Assembly (NCBI RefSeq): GCF_004341105.1
Contig: NZ_SLZK01000004.1
Span: 558,001 to 622,000 of the forward strand
Length of the DNA stretch: 64,000 nt
Origin: Rhizobium sp. BK418
Lineage (GTDB): Bacteria; Pseudomonadota; Alphaproteobacteria; Rhizobiales; Rhizobiaceae
Direction of reading: 5' to 3'
Part shown: positions 42,774 to 50,607 of the stretch, in pieces
Numbering within the stretch: the stretch's first letter is position 1
How the letters are laid out: every line of letters starts with the position of its first letter
Translations under genes and position numbers: made by a program
Notes under the pieces: model-generated
What the model saw: only the letters and a program-made list of their open reading frames with translations
Databases searched by the model: none
What the model was told of the DNA's origin: nothing

Positions 42774-44606
42774 ATGAATAGCATCGGCAATCATCGCAAA
42801 CCGAGGCTCGTTTTCTTTCAATGGGATCATCAACCCAATGCGAAAGCAGCCGGTTACCTGCTGCTGCACATGCAGCAGCAGGTCAAGTGCCTCAGCACAC
42901 ACTTTGATGTCGTCGTCGTCAATCACGACTGCGACTACGCAGAGATATGTGAGAGATACGAGCCGGATCTGACGCTGTTTGAGAGCGGCTATCGGTCGCA
43001 CGGATCAAGACGGATAAGCATCACCAATACCAATGCTTATGTCGGCGTTCCGAAGCTTGGCCTTCATAACGCGGATCCATGGTGCGATCGGCGCAGCGGC
43101 TTTCTTTCCGATATGGAGCAATGGGGCATCGAGACATATTTCTCGATTGCGACCTTGGCTCCGGAATATATGCCGGAACTAAAGGACAACCTGTTCGTCT
43201 GGCCAAATTTCATCGATCCGGAAGTCTTTCAAGACTATCACCAGCACAAGGTCATACCGGTCACGCTCACGGGCCAGGTCAATGGCCTTTACCCCTGGCG
43301 GCAGAAGGTCTTTCCGATAATCCGCGATCGATATCCCTGCCTGGTTTCGCCGCAACATAGTTATGAGAGCAAGCTTGCCTCCCAGCTGCTGTCGGGAGAG
43401 GCCTATGCCCGCGCGCTCAACGCGAGCCTCGTCGTACCGGCATGCGGCACCATGGCCGGCGAGGTGGTGCGAAAGCATTTTGAGATCCCGGCGGCGAATT
43501 CCTGTCTCGTGACAGAACGGACGGCAGCACTGCAGGCGGCTGGCTTTGCCGACATGGAAAATTGTGTCTTTGCCGACCACCACGACGTGATTGAACGATT
43601 GGAATATCTCTTTGCCCACCCTGGCGAGATCCAGCGTATTTCGACGGCGGGCTATAATCTGGTCCATTCTCGCCACACTCTGAATCACAGGCCGCAAATA
43701 TATCAATGGTTTATGCTGAATGGGGGCCTGCAATCCGGGGAAAAGATCATTCAGTCCGGGCCTTTCGGCGACCTCATAAAAGTTGAACGCGTCTCTGAGC
43801 AAGCAAGCATCCAAGTCGCCGCAATGGCAAGCGACCGCGCTTTGTTGAAGCAAGGCAATCTGCTCCTTGAGCAGGGCAACGTGGAGGAGGCCAAGGACTG
43901 CTACGCGCGCTGCTTGGAGTATGTATCCTACCTTCCTGAAGCCAAGTTCGGTCTCGCTCTTTGTGCCCTTTATGAGGGTAATGCCGATCGCGCCTACGAG
44001 CTTCTGTTGAACTTGGTCAAGGTGACGATGATCGACTACGGGGCGGCTGACCCGGATCCGGTCGAATGGGCGTATTTTCTCCTCGCATTGGCCTGTAAAG
44101 GCCAGCTCGCGCAAGCGCGAAGGTTGCAAGACTTTTATCCGTCTCTGTCCCACGACGAACTCAGGCGCGCGCGCTTCGTCCTCGCTCAAGGAAGCCAGCA
44201 AGAGAATCGGCTTATCTCCGAAGGATCCGGCACGAGCCGAAAAAGCATTCACCAGCTTCCCATACGAAGCGATCCCGAATGGCTTGGATATTTCGCCGAT
44301 ATTCTCGATCGCTGTCAGCAGCCGAATCTTGCGAACGCTCTTCGTCACGGTCCCTCCGCAGATGGGGGATCGGGCGAACGTACAGCATCTCGACATTTCA
44401 GACCTGGTATCGGCTGGCGCCAGAGGTTGTACTCGGGCGTTGATGACCTGATCACCATACTGCGCTTGAACCAATTGCGGCCGAATGTGCCGCCAATGCC
44501 TGAGTTCCGATATTTTTGGCATCTTGCAAAGGGTCTGGTTCCCCGTTCGCAGAGAAGCCCGCTGCGCAGGATCCGAACGGCGCTACTTTCCAGACATGCT
44601 TCATGA
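42774..44606 (+). CDS. CgeB-like glycosyltransferase with C-terminal TPR-like region
   Basis: A 610-residue protein. The N-terminal 330 residues resemble CgeB/DUF3880-type glycosyltransferases: RLVFFQWDHQPNAKAAGYL, FDVVVVNHDCDYAEICERYEPDLTLFE, GVPKLGLHNADPWCDRR and ADMENCVFADHHDVIERLEYLFAHP, the last being the usual nucleotide-binding end. A TPR-like region follows (LLKQGNLLLEQGNVEEAKDCYARCLEY, AKFGLALCALYEGNADRAYELL) and a basic C-terminus. The ATG at 42774 lies 4 bp after the UXS gene, with only a short AGG upstream. The combination suggests a protein-interacting glycosyltransferase. Family assignment is tentative. Confidence 0.75.
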   Translation: MNSIGNHRKPRLVFFQWDHQPNAKAAGYLLLHMQQQVKCLSTHFDVVVVNHDCDYAEICERYEPDLTLFESGYRSHGSRRISITNTNAYVGVPKLGLHNADPWCDRRSGFLSDMEQWGIETYFSIATLAPEYMPELKDNLFVWPNFIDPEVFQDYHQHKVIPVTLTGQVNGLYPWRQKVFPIIRDRYPCLVSPQHSYESKLASQLLSGEAYARALNASLVVPACGTMAGEVVRKHFEIPAANSCLVTERTAALQAAGFADMENCVFADHHDVIERLEYLFAHPGEIQRISTAGYNLVHSRHTLNHRPQIYQWFMLNGGLQSGEKIIQSGPFGDLIKVERVSEQASIQVAAMASDRALLKQGNLLLEQGNVEEAKDCYARCLEYVSYLPEAKFGLALCALYEGNADRAYELLLNLVKVTMIDYGAADPDPVEWAYFLLALACKGQLAQARRLQDFYPSLSHDELRRARFVLAQGSQQENRLISEGSGTSRKSIHQLPIRSDPEWLGYFADILDRCQQPNLANALRHGPSADGGSGERTASRHFRPGIGWRQRLYSGVDDLITILRLNQLRPNVPPMPEFRYFWHLAKGLVPRSQRSPLRRIRTALLSRHAS

Positions 44607-44909
44607 GTGCCGGCGCCGCTTAAGGGTGTCCTTCGCTGAATAATCGAGAAGGACGAGTTTTAGCAGACCGCCAATCCCCGGGACTGCAGCCGGGTGTCCA
44701 GTTCATGCCGAGCGATAGACTTTGTAAGACCTGAGCGGAAAACTATGGTGGGCAACTGCGTGTGGGGCAGAGCCGGAAGTGACGGTAAACATGGTGGGGC
44801 TTGGGCAAGCTGAACGGATCACATCCGAGCTCAGGTGCTCAGGCGCAAACGTTGGGCTCGGTGGTGCAATTCTCTGCATCCACCGAGGCCGATTTTAAGG
44901 AAGGCTGTG
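44607..44909. other. Intergenic region between convergent genes
   Basis: About 300 bp between the CgeB-like gene and the convergent regulator gene. Apart from the hairpin at 44628-44661 and one GACTGCAGCC copy (44682), I see no gene, repeat or clear promoter in it. Confidence 0.5.
44628..44661 (+). terminator. Terminator-like hairpin after the plus-strand operon
   Basis: GTCCTTC and GAAGGAC form a 7-bp stem with a 13-nt loop, followed by GAGTTTT. It lies 21 bp after the CgeB-like stop and would end the 34599-44606 operon. Confidence 0.5.
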
Positions 44910-45731
44910 CTAGTGATGTGACGGAACAGTTGTCCGTCCGACAGCGTCGATCCTGTCTCTGCTTGTCTCGCGGGAAGTAATACTGTCGAAGAGATCGTTG
45001 ATCTTGAATACGACCTCTGTTCTGTTCGTCGCCTTGACCTTTTTCATGATGTTGCGAACATGCACTTTGACGGTGCTTTCTCGCAGATTGAGCTCATAGG
45101 CGATGATCTTGTTCGCCTTTCCTCGGCGGAGCGCCTCTACGACTTCGGCCTGACGGTCCGTGAACATGCCGGCCAGCGGTCGAGCGGTCGAGTTGCTGGA
45201 CTCCAGCAGGTGACGCATGGCGAATAGTGTGCTTGCAGGCACAAAGACGCCGCCCGCAACGGACAGCGCGATGAGTTCCATGCACACGCTGACGCTCACT
45301 GAGGCAGGTATGTAGCCCTTGGCTCCATATTCGAGTGCCTTGACGATTTGGTTGAAATCGTCGCTATCGGCCAGCACGATGACCGGTATCGTCCCGAATT
45401 CCGACGAAAGGCTTCTGATTTGTCCTGAAACGGCAGGTTCATCGATTTTTTTTCCGCCAATGTTCAAGAGAATTGCCGAAAGCGGCGGATATTCGTCGCG
45501 TCTCTGCTTCCACTCTTCAATCTCTCCAAATGCCAGGACATGTAGATCCGTCTTGTGGGCGGCCATGCACTGCGCAAGGCATTGCCGATCAAGTTCACGG
45601 TTATCGAGGATCACGAGAGAATGCTTTGGCTTTGACGGCGAGATCGATGCCGTCGAATTATTCTCTATCTTAAGTGGCAGAGTAACATTTTCCTGCCTTA
45701 GGTCTAGATTTGGTATAAGCGCTGAATTCAC
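44910..45731 (-). CDS. LuxR-family regulator with degenerate (pseudo-)receiver domain
   Basis: A 273-residue regulator with a receiver-like N-terminal domain and a C-terminal GerE helix-turn-helix (FTDRQAEVVEALRRGKANKIIAYEL then ESTVKVHVRNIMKKVKATNR). The receiver is atypical: the acidic pocket is reduced to LDNREL, the phosphorylatable Asp is replaced by Asn90 (AILLN), and Ala121 stands where Ser/Thr is usual; Lys138 is kept. Phosphorylation is therefore unlikely. I chose the GTG at 45731 because GGAGG lies eight bases upstream; a frame to 45839 has no such site. It probably controls polysaccharide genes. Confidence 0.88.
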   Translation of the reverse strand: MNSALIPNLDLRQENVTLPLKIENNSTASISPSKPKHSLVILDNRELDRQCLAQCMAAHKTDLHVLAFGEIEEWKQRRDEYPPLSAILLNIGGKKIDEPAVSGQIRSLSSEFGTIPVIVLADSDDFNQIVKALEYGAKGYIPASVSVSVCMELIALSVAGGVFVPASTLFAMRHLLESSNSTARPLAGMFTDRQAEVVEALRRGKANKIIAYELNLRESTVKVHVRNIMKKVKATNRTEVVFKINDLFDSITSRETSRDRIDAVGRTTVPSHH

Positions 45732-46280
45732 TGCTTCATCCTCCCCAGCCGAGTTTTCACTACGCCCCAACAACAACCGAACACTCAAGCCCTTCAGATA
45801 TGAGGGTTTGGAAGCACTAAAGTGGGAATTAAATACCACAGTTTCAGCGATCTCAAACTAGCTAATATAGGCTAAAGACGAACATTAGTTCCATCGCAAG
45901 ATGTAAATTGGTCCTAATTCTTGGTATGGACCTATGCGATACTAGGCCAATCGCCGAGTAGTTAATTGCGTTGTCCCCCAGTTACCAATCGAGTCGCTAA
46001 ACGCATGAAATCAATATGGCCCGTGGCGTACGCTCGAGCCGAATTCGAGCTTGCTCCACCACCAATGTTGATTGTGGGCTATGAATTTTGGGGTACGTCG
46101 TCATAAGTAGATACGCCTTTAGGTGAATAAGCTTAGACGTTTTGTTTCTTTACTCAGAAGACGAAAACAATTCTCTTTGAGGGGCAAGAAATATTTGTCC
46201 TGTCTAGATGAAATCTTTGGCGCAATCAGTGGGTTTCCGGTTTCATCTATAAATCAGGATTTGTTGAAGAGTAGGGGTGC
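45732..46280. promoter_or_regulatory. Long AT-rich divergent promoter region
   Basis: About 550 bp between the regulator gene and the WbpD-like operon, with no convincing gene and an AT content clearly above that of the neighbouring genes. It contains TTTTGGGGTA (46086-46095), and TAGATGAAA/TTTCATCTA (46205-46249), a perfect 9-bp inverted repeat with a 27-nt loop just upstream of the next start. Confidence 0.5.
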
Positions 46281-46793
46281 ATGCGTATGATTGCATCGAA
46301 CGTCAAGCTGGATGACAGCAGCGTCATCCATCATCGAGATCTTGTGAATCTCTACGGCTGCACGATCGGCGCGCGAACGCGCATCGGCACCTTCGTTGAA
46401 ATCCAGAAAAACGTCGTCGTCGGCAAAGACTGCAAGATCTCCAGCCATTCCTTCCTCTGTGAAGGCGTGACGCTGGAAGACGGCGTTTTCATCGGCCACG
46501 GGGTCATGTTTACCAACGACATATATCCGCGTGCCGCCAATCCGGATGGCAGTCTGCAAACGGAGGCCGACTGGGTTGTCGTCCCGACACTGGTCAGGCG
46601 CCACGCGTCGATCGGTAGCAACGCTACCATCCTGCCTGGCGTGACCATCGGAGAGGCCGCACAGGTCGGCGCCGGAGCGGTTGTAACAAGGGACGTGCCC
46701 GATGGCGCGATTGTTGCCGGCGTTCCGGCAAGGGTGATCGGTCGCGTCAATGACGGTCCAGTTGACATAATTGCGTTGGGAGGAGTGCGATGA
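46281..46793 (+). CDS. N-acetyltransferase with left-handed beta-helix (WbpD/WlbB-like)
   Basis: A 170-residue hexapeptide-repeat protein: YGCTIGARTRIGTFVEIQKNVVVGKD, HSFLCEGVTLEDGVFIGHGVMFTND, then SIGSNATILPGVTIGEAAQVGAGAVVTRDVPDGAIVAGVPARVIG. The FTNDIYPRA segment is characteristic of WbpD/WlbB, which acetylate the 3-amino group of UDP-2-acetamido-3-amino-2,3-dideoxy-glucuronate. AGGGG precedes the ATG. The start of the next gene overlaps by 4 bp. It is the first gene of the second plus-strand polysaccharide operon. Confidence 0.9.
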   Translation: MRMIASNVKLDDSSVIHHRDLVNLYGCTIGARTRIGTFVEIQKNVVVGKDCKISSHSFLCEGVTLEDGVFIGHGVMFTNDIYPRAANPDGSLQTEADWVVVPTLVRRHASIGSNATILPGVTIGEAAQVGAGAVVTRDVPDGAIVAGVPARVIGRVNDGPVDIIALGGVR

Positions 46794-47827
46794 TCGGTAT
46801 CGCCGTTGTTGGCTATGGGTATTGGGGCCCAAATCTGGTTCGTAACATTTCGGAAGCGGCCGGCGCGCAGCTGATTTCAGTCTGCGATCTCAATGTCGAG
46901 CGGTTGGCGGCCGTTAGAGGCCGTTATCCCGCAGTCACGATCACCGATGATTTCGAGGAAGTCCTGCGCGATCCGCGAGTGGATGCGATCGCCATCGCGA
47001 CGCCCGTCTCGACCCATTTCAAGCTCGCAATGCAGGCCATGATGGCCGGAAAACATGTCTTTGTCGAAAAACCGATGGCATCGACGACGGAAGAAGCCTT
47101 GCGGATGGTCGAAGAGGCTGCGCGCCGGCGGCTCGTGCTGGCCGTGGACCATACGTTCGTCCACACAGGAGCCGTCCGCAAAATGCGCGAACTGGTCGAA
47201 AGCGGCCTGGGCGACATGTATTATTACGACTCCGTTCGGGTCAATCTGGGCCTCTTCCAGCATGATGTCAGCGTCATCTGGGACCTCGCAGTGCATGATC
47301 TCTCCATCCTCGACCATGTCCTGCAGGAACGGCCGGTGGCCGTGTCGGCGACTGGCATGAGCCATGTGCTCGGTGAGCCGGAGAATATCGCCTACCTAAC
47401 GCTCTTCTTCGAGAGCAAGCTCATCGCACATATCCACGTCAATTGGCTGGCCCCTGTCAAAGTCCGCCGCACGCTGATCGGCGGCAGCAATAAGATGATC
47501 GTCTATGACGACCTGGAGCCAAGCGAAAAGATCAAGGTCTATGACAAGGGCATCACTATGTGCCCCAATTCTGATGCCTATGGCGAGAAGGTGCATCAGA
47601 TGCTGGTCGGCTACCGCAGCGGCGATATGTGGGCGCCTAAGCTCGATATGACCGAGGCATTGAAGCGCGAGCTGGATCAGTTCGTCGAGTGCATCGAGCA
47701 AAATTCACGGCCGATTACGGACGGTCATGCCGGGCTGCGTGTCGTTCGCGTCCTTGAAGCAGCAAGCCGGTCGCTCGCCCAGCGCGGCCGTATCATTGAG
47801 CTCGAAGAGGCGAGGCGCATTGCATGA
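46790..47827 (+). CDS. Gfo/Idh/MocA-family sugar-nucleotide dehydrogenase (WbpB/WlbA-like)
   Basis: A 345-residue NAD-dependent oxidoreductase. The Rossmann motif is GYGYWGPNLVRNI, the EKP motif appears in VFVEKPMASTTEEAL, and SVIWDLAVHDLSILDHVL follows. The GYWGPNLxRN start is typical of WbpB/WlbA enzymes, which oxidise the C3 hydroxyl of UDP-GlcNAc-uronate. Flanked by a WbpD-like and a WbpE-like gene with 4-bp overlaps, giving the same three-step module as in Pseudomonas and Bordetella. WbpA (UDP-GlcNAc 6-dehydrogenase) is not in the window. Confidence 0.92.
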   Translation: MIGIAVVGYGYWGPNLVRNISEAAGAQLISVCDLNVERLAAVRGRYPAVTITDDFEEVLRDPRVDAIAIATPVSTHFKLAMQAMMAGKHVFVEKPMASTTEEALRMVEEAARRRLVLAVDHTFVHTGAVRKMRELVESGLGDMYYYDSVRVNLGLFQHDVSVIWDLAVHDLSILDHVLQERPVAVSATGMSHVLGEPENIAYLTLFFESKLIAHIHVNWLAPVKVRRTLIGGSNKMIVYDDLEPSEKIKVYDKGITMCPNSDAYGEKVHQMLVGYRSGDMWAPKLDMTEALKRELDQFVECIEQNSRPITDGHAGLRVVRVLEAASRSLAQRGRIIELEEARRIA

Positions 47828-48927
47828 TCCCGTTCCTGGACCTGAAGGCACAATATCAATCGATCAAGAGCGAGATAGACGCTGCGGTTCTCGGCGTCCT
47901 CGCCTCGGGGCAATACATACTGGGCGAAGAGGTTGCCCGTCTCGAGCAGGAATTCGCTGACTATTGCAACGTCAAGCATGCGATCGCCGTCAATACCGGA
48001 ACGAGCGCTCTGCATCTGTCCCTGCTTGCCGCGGGCGTCGGCCCCGGAGATGAAGTCATTACCGTGCCGTTTACCTTTGTCGCGACCGTGTCGGCGATCT
48101 GCTACACGGGCGCAACACCCGTATTCGTCGATGTAGAGCCTGTGACGCTCACAATGGATCCGGCTCAGCTCGAGGCGAAGATCACTTCCCGAACAAAGGC
48201 GATCATTCCTGTCCATCTCTATGGCCAGATGGCCGATATGGATGGGATCATGGCAATCGCTGACCACCATCGAATCCCGGTCATTGAGGATGCCTGCCAG
48301 GCACATGGCGCGCGGTACAAAGGCGCGCGCGCCGGCAGCATCGGCGTCTCTGGCTGCTTCAGCTTCTATCCGGGCAAGAATCTCGGCGCTTGCGGCGAGG
48401 GCGGGATTGTCGTCACGAACAGCGACGATCAGGCCAAGACGATGCGCATGCTGCGCGATTGGGGTCAGGAGCAGCGCTATCATCATCTGCTGAAAGGCTT
48501 CAATTATCGCATGGACGCGATTCAAGGTGCGATCCTGCGCATCAAGCTGCGGCACCTCGAAGCCTGGACAGAAGCACGTCGCTCTCATGGCCGCCGCTAC
48601 TCCTCGCTGCTTGCGGGTTCGTCACACCTGAAGACGCCTGTCGAGGTCGCCGACCGCCGGCATGTGTATCACGTCTACGCTATCAGAAGCCGCGATCGCG
48701 ACGGCCTTCAGCGTATGCTCACAGCGGAAGGTATTCCGTCGGGCTTGCACTATCCGATCCCCGTTCATCTGCAGAAGGCTCATGCCGACCTTGGTTACCA
48801 AGTCGGCGACTTCCCTGTCTCGGAGGCCGCCGCACGCGAGGTTCTCTCCTTGCCGATCTATCCCGAAATGCCCGTACAGCACGTCGATCAGGTCGCCGCA
48901 GCGCTGGAGTATGCCTATGTCAGCTAG
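47824..48927 (+). CDS. DegT/DnrJ/EryC1-family PLP aminotransferase (WbpE/WlbC-like)
   Basis: A 367-residue sugar aminotransferase. The PLP-binding lysine is in FYPGKNLGACGEGG. Other landmarks: VNTGTSALHLSLLAAGVGPGDEV, VIEDACQAHGARYKG, LKGFNYRMDAIQGAILRIKL. In the WbpB/WbpE/WbpD set it would add the amino group at C3 using glutamate. The start overlaps the WbpB-like stop (ATGA). Confidence 0.93.
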   Translation: MIPFLDLKAQYQSIKSEIDAAVLGVLASGQYILGEEVARLEQEFADYCNVKHAIAVNTGTSALHLSLLAAGVGPGDEVITVPFTFVATVSAICYTGATPVFVDVEPVTLTMDPAQLEAKITSRTKAIIPVHLYGQMADMDGIMAIADHHRIPVIEDACQAHGARYKGARAGSIGVSGCFSFYPGKNLGACGEGGIVVTNSDDQAKTMRMLRDWGQEQRYHHLLKGFNYRMDAIQGAILRIKLRHLEAWTEARRSHGRRYSSLLAGSSHLKTPVEVADRRHVYHVYAIRSRDRDGLQRMLTAEGIPSGLHYPIPVHLQKAHADLGYQVGDFPVSEAAAREVLSLPIYPEMPVQHVDQVAAALEYAYVS

Positions 48928-49636
48928 TCGTGGAGGCGAGGCGCGCGTCGTGCAGGCCGTTCACGGCCGCAGCCAGAAGCCGGCAGATCCCGCCTATCAG
49001 GCCGGGCTCGCCGAAGAGCTCAAGCAATCGTATGGACGGGCCGGTCTGATCGAACTCTACGGCCGCTTTGCAGCTGGCGACGGCGTCGTAGACAGCCTGA
49101 TGCGGAAAGCCATCTGGCAGGCGATTGCGCGAAGCTGCGGTACAGGATTGCAGGTCGCAGGCGGTGCCGGTTTCAAGCATCCGGAAACGTTCGAAATCGG
49201 CAATGGGGTATTCATCGGCGCTCAAGCCTATATCCAGGGCCGTTACGATGGCACTTGCGTAATCGGTGATAATGTCTGGATTGGGCCGATGGCCTACTTC
49301 GACGCGCGCAACCTGGTGATCGAGGAATCTGTCGGCTGGGGGCCTGGCGCCAAGGTACTTGGTTCGACCCACACGGCATTGCCCGTGGATGTTCCTATCA
49401 TTCGCACGGATCTCGAAATCAAGCCGGTCCACATCGGCGCCTGGGCCGATATCGGTACCAACGCCACAATTCTTCCCGGCGTGCGCATCGGGAAGGGGGC
49501 GATCGTCGGTGCAGGCGCCGTCGTCGTCTCCGATGTCGAGCCATTCTCAGTCGTCGCCGGCGTGCCCGCGAAATTCATACGCTGGCGCACGGATGCCGAT
49601 CCTGTGCTGAATATATCGCGTGAGGGAAGATCATGA
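48917..49636 (+). CDS. Acyltransferase with hexapeptide-repeat domain
   Basis: A 239-residue protein. The C-terminal half has left-handed beta-helix repeats: EIGNGVFIGAQAYIQGRYDGTCVIGDNVWIG, ADIGTNATILPGVRIGKGAIVGAGAVVVSDVEPFSVVAGVPAKFI. A helical N-terminal segment (about 90 residues, LKQSYGRAGLIELYGRF) precedes it. The ATG at 48917 has GGAG seven bases upstream and overlaps the aminotransferase stop by 11 bp. It is probably an O- or N-acetyltransferase acting on a sugar nucleotide or the repeat unit. Confidence 0.88.
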   Translation: MSASRGGEARVVQAVHGRSQKPADPAYQAGLAEELKQSYGRAGLIELYGRFAAGDGVVDSLMRKAIWQAIARSCGTGLQVAGGAGFKHPETFEIGNGVFIGAQAYIQGRYDGTCVIGDNVWIGPMAYFDARNLVIEESVGWGPGAKVLGSTHTALPVDVPIIRTDLEIKPVHIGAWADIGTNATILPGVRIGKGAIVGAGAVVVSDVEPFSVVAGVPAKFIRWRTDADPVLNISREGRS

Positions 49637-50607
49637 GAAATAAGCGGGTACTCATTACCGGTGGAGCCGGCCTGATCGGGTCGCATATCGCCGATCTCGT
49701 CGCATTGGAAAAGCCGCGGGAGATCATCGTCCTCGACAATTTCGTGCGCGGACGCCGGGACAATCTCAGCACGGCAATAGCCAGCGGGTCCGTTAACATC
49801 ATTGAGGGCGATATCCGCGACAGAGCGCTTCTGGCAAAGACCTTCGAGGGCGTCGACATCGTCTTTCACCAAGCGGCTATCCGCATCACGCAATGTGCTG
49901 AAGAGCCCCGGCTTGCCTTCGAAGTTCTGGCCGAAGGCACGTTCAATGTCCTTGAAGCTGCCGTCAAGGCAGGCGTGTCAAAGGTTGTCGCGGCCTCCTC
50001 GGCGTCCGTGCTGGGGCTCGCCGAGAGCTTTCCGACGACGGAGCAGCATCATCCCTACAATAACAGGACGATCTATGGTGCGGCCAAGACGTTCAACGAG
50101 GGGCTGTTGCGCAGCTTCGCGGAAATGTATGGCTTGCGCTACGTAGCGCTGCGTTATTTCAACGTCTACGGGCCGCGCATGGATGTTTATGGCGCCTATA
50201 CCGAAGTGCTGATCCGTTGGATGGAGCGCCTTGCGGCTGGAATGCCGCCCCTCATCTATGGAGACGGTAGCCAGACGATGGACTTCGTCGACGCACGCGA
50301 TATCGCCCGGGCAAACATGCTGGCAGCGAAGAGCGACGTCACGGACGAGGTGTTCAATGTCGCGAGCGGCAGGGAAATAAGCCTGCTGGAACTCGCGCAG
50401 ATGCTGAGCAACATCATGGGATCCTCGCTTGAGCCGCAGCACAAGGAGGCGCGCGCCGTCAACGGTGTCACCCGTCGTCTTGCCGATATCAGCAAGGCCG
50501 AAAGGCTCCTGGGCTTCAAGGCGGAGATATCGATGGAGCAGGGGCTTCGTGACCTCGTCGCATGGTGGCAGTCGAAGACTGCTGCGGCAGGAGGCCAGGC
50601 CGCATGA
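49633..50607 (+). CDS. NAD-dependent sugar-nucleotide epimerase/dehydratase
   Basis: A 324-residue extended SDR. ITGGAGLIGSHIADLV, DNFVRGRRDNL, the Tyr/Lys pair in TIYGAAKTFNEGLL and YFNVYGPRMDVYGAYTEVL are as in GalE/WbpP-type UDP-hexose 4-epimerases. ATGA overlap with both neighbours places it in the same operon. With the following aminotransferase it might instead act as a 4,6-dehydratase; the sequence seen by eye does not settle this. Confidence 0.9.
   Translation: MRNKRVLITGGAGLIGSHIADLVALEKPREIIVLDNFVRGRRDNLSTAIASGSVNIIEGDIRDRALLAKTFEGVDIVFHQAAIRITQCAEEPRLAFEVLAEGTFNVLEAAVKAGVSKVVAASSASVLGLAESFPTTEQHHPYNNRTIYGAAKTFNEGLLRSFAEMYGLRYVALRYFNVYGPRMDVYGAYTEVLIRWMERLAAGMPPLIYGDGSQTMDFVDARDIARANMLAAKSDVTDEVFNVASGREISLLELAQMLSNIMGSSLEPQHKEARAVNGVTRRLADISKAERLLGFKAEISMEQGLRDLVAWWQSKTAAAGGQAA

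Noticed and set aside
43179..44522. 447-codon minus-strand frame opposite the CgeB-like gene
   Set aside because: Antisense shadow; the plus-strand product has family motifs and operon context.
34236..44691. GACTGCAGCC in three intergenic places (34236, 34558, 44682)
   Set aside because: Short, contains the palindrome CTGCAG, and has no shared flanks; chance is a sufficient explanation.
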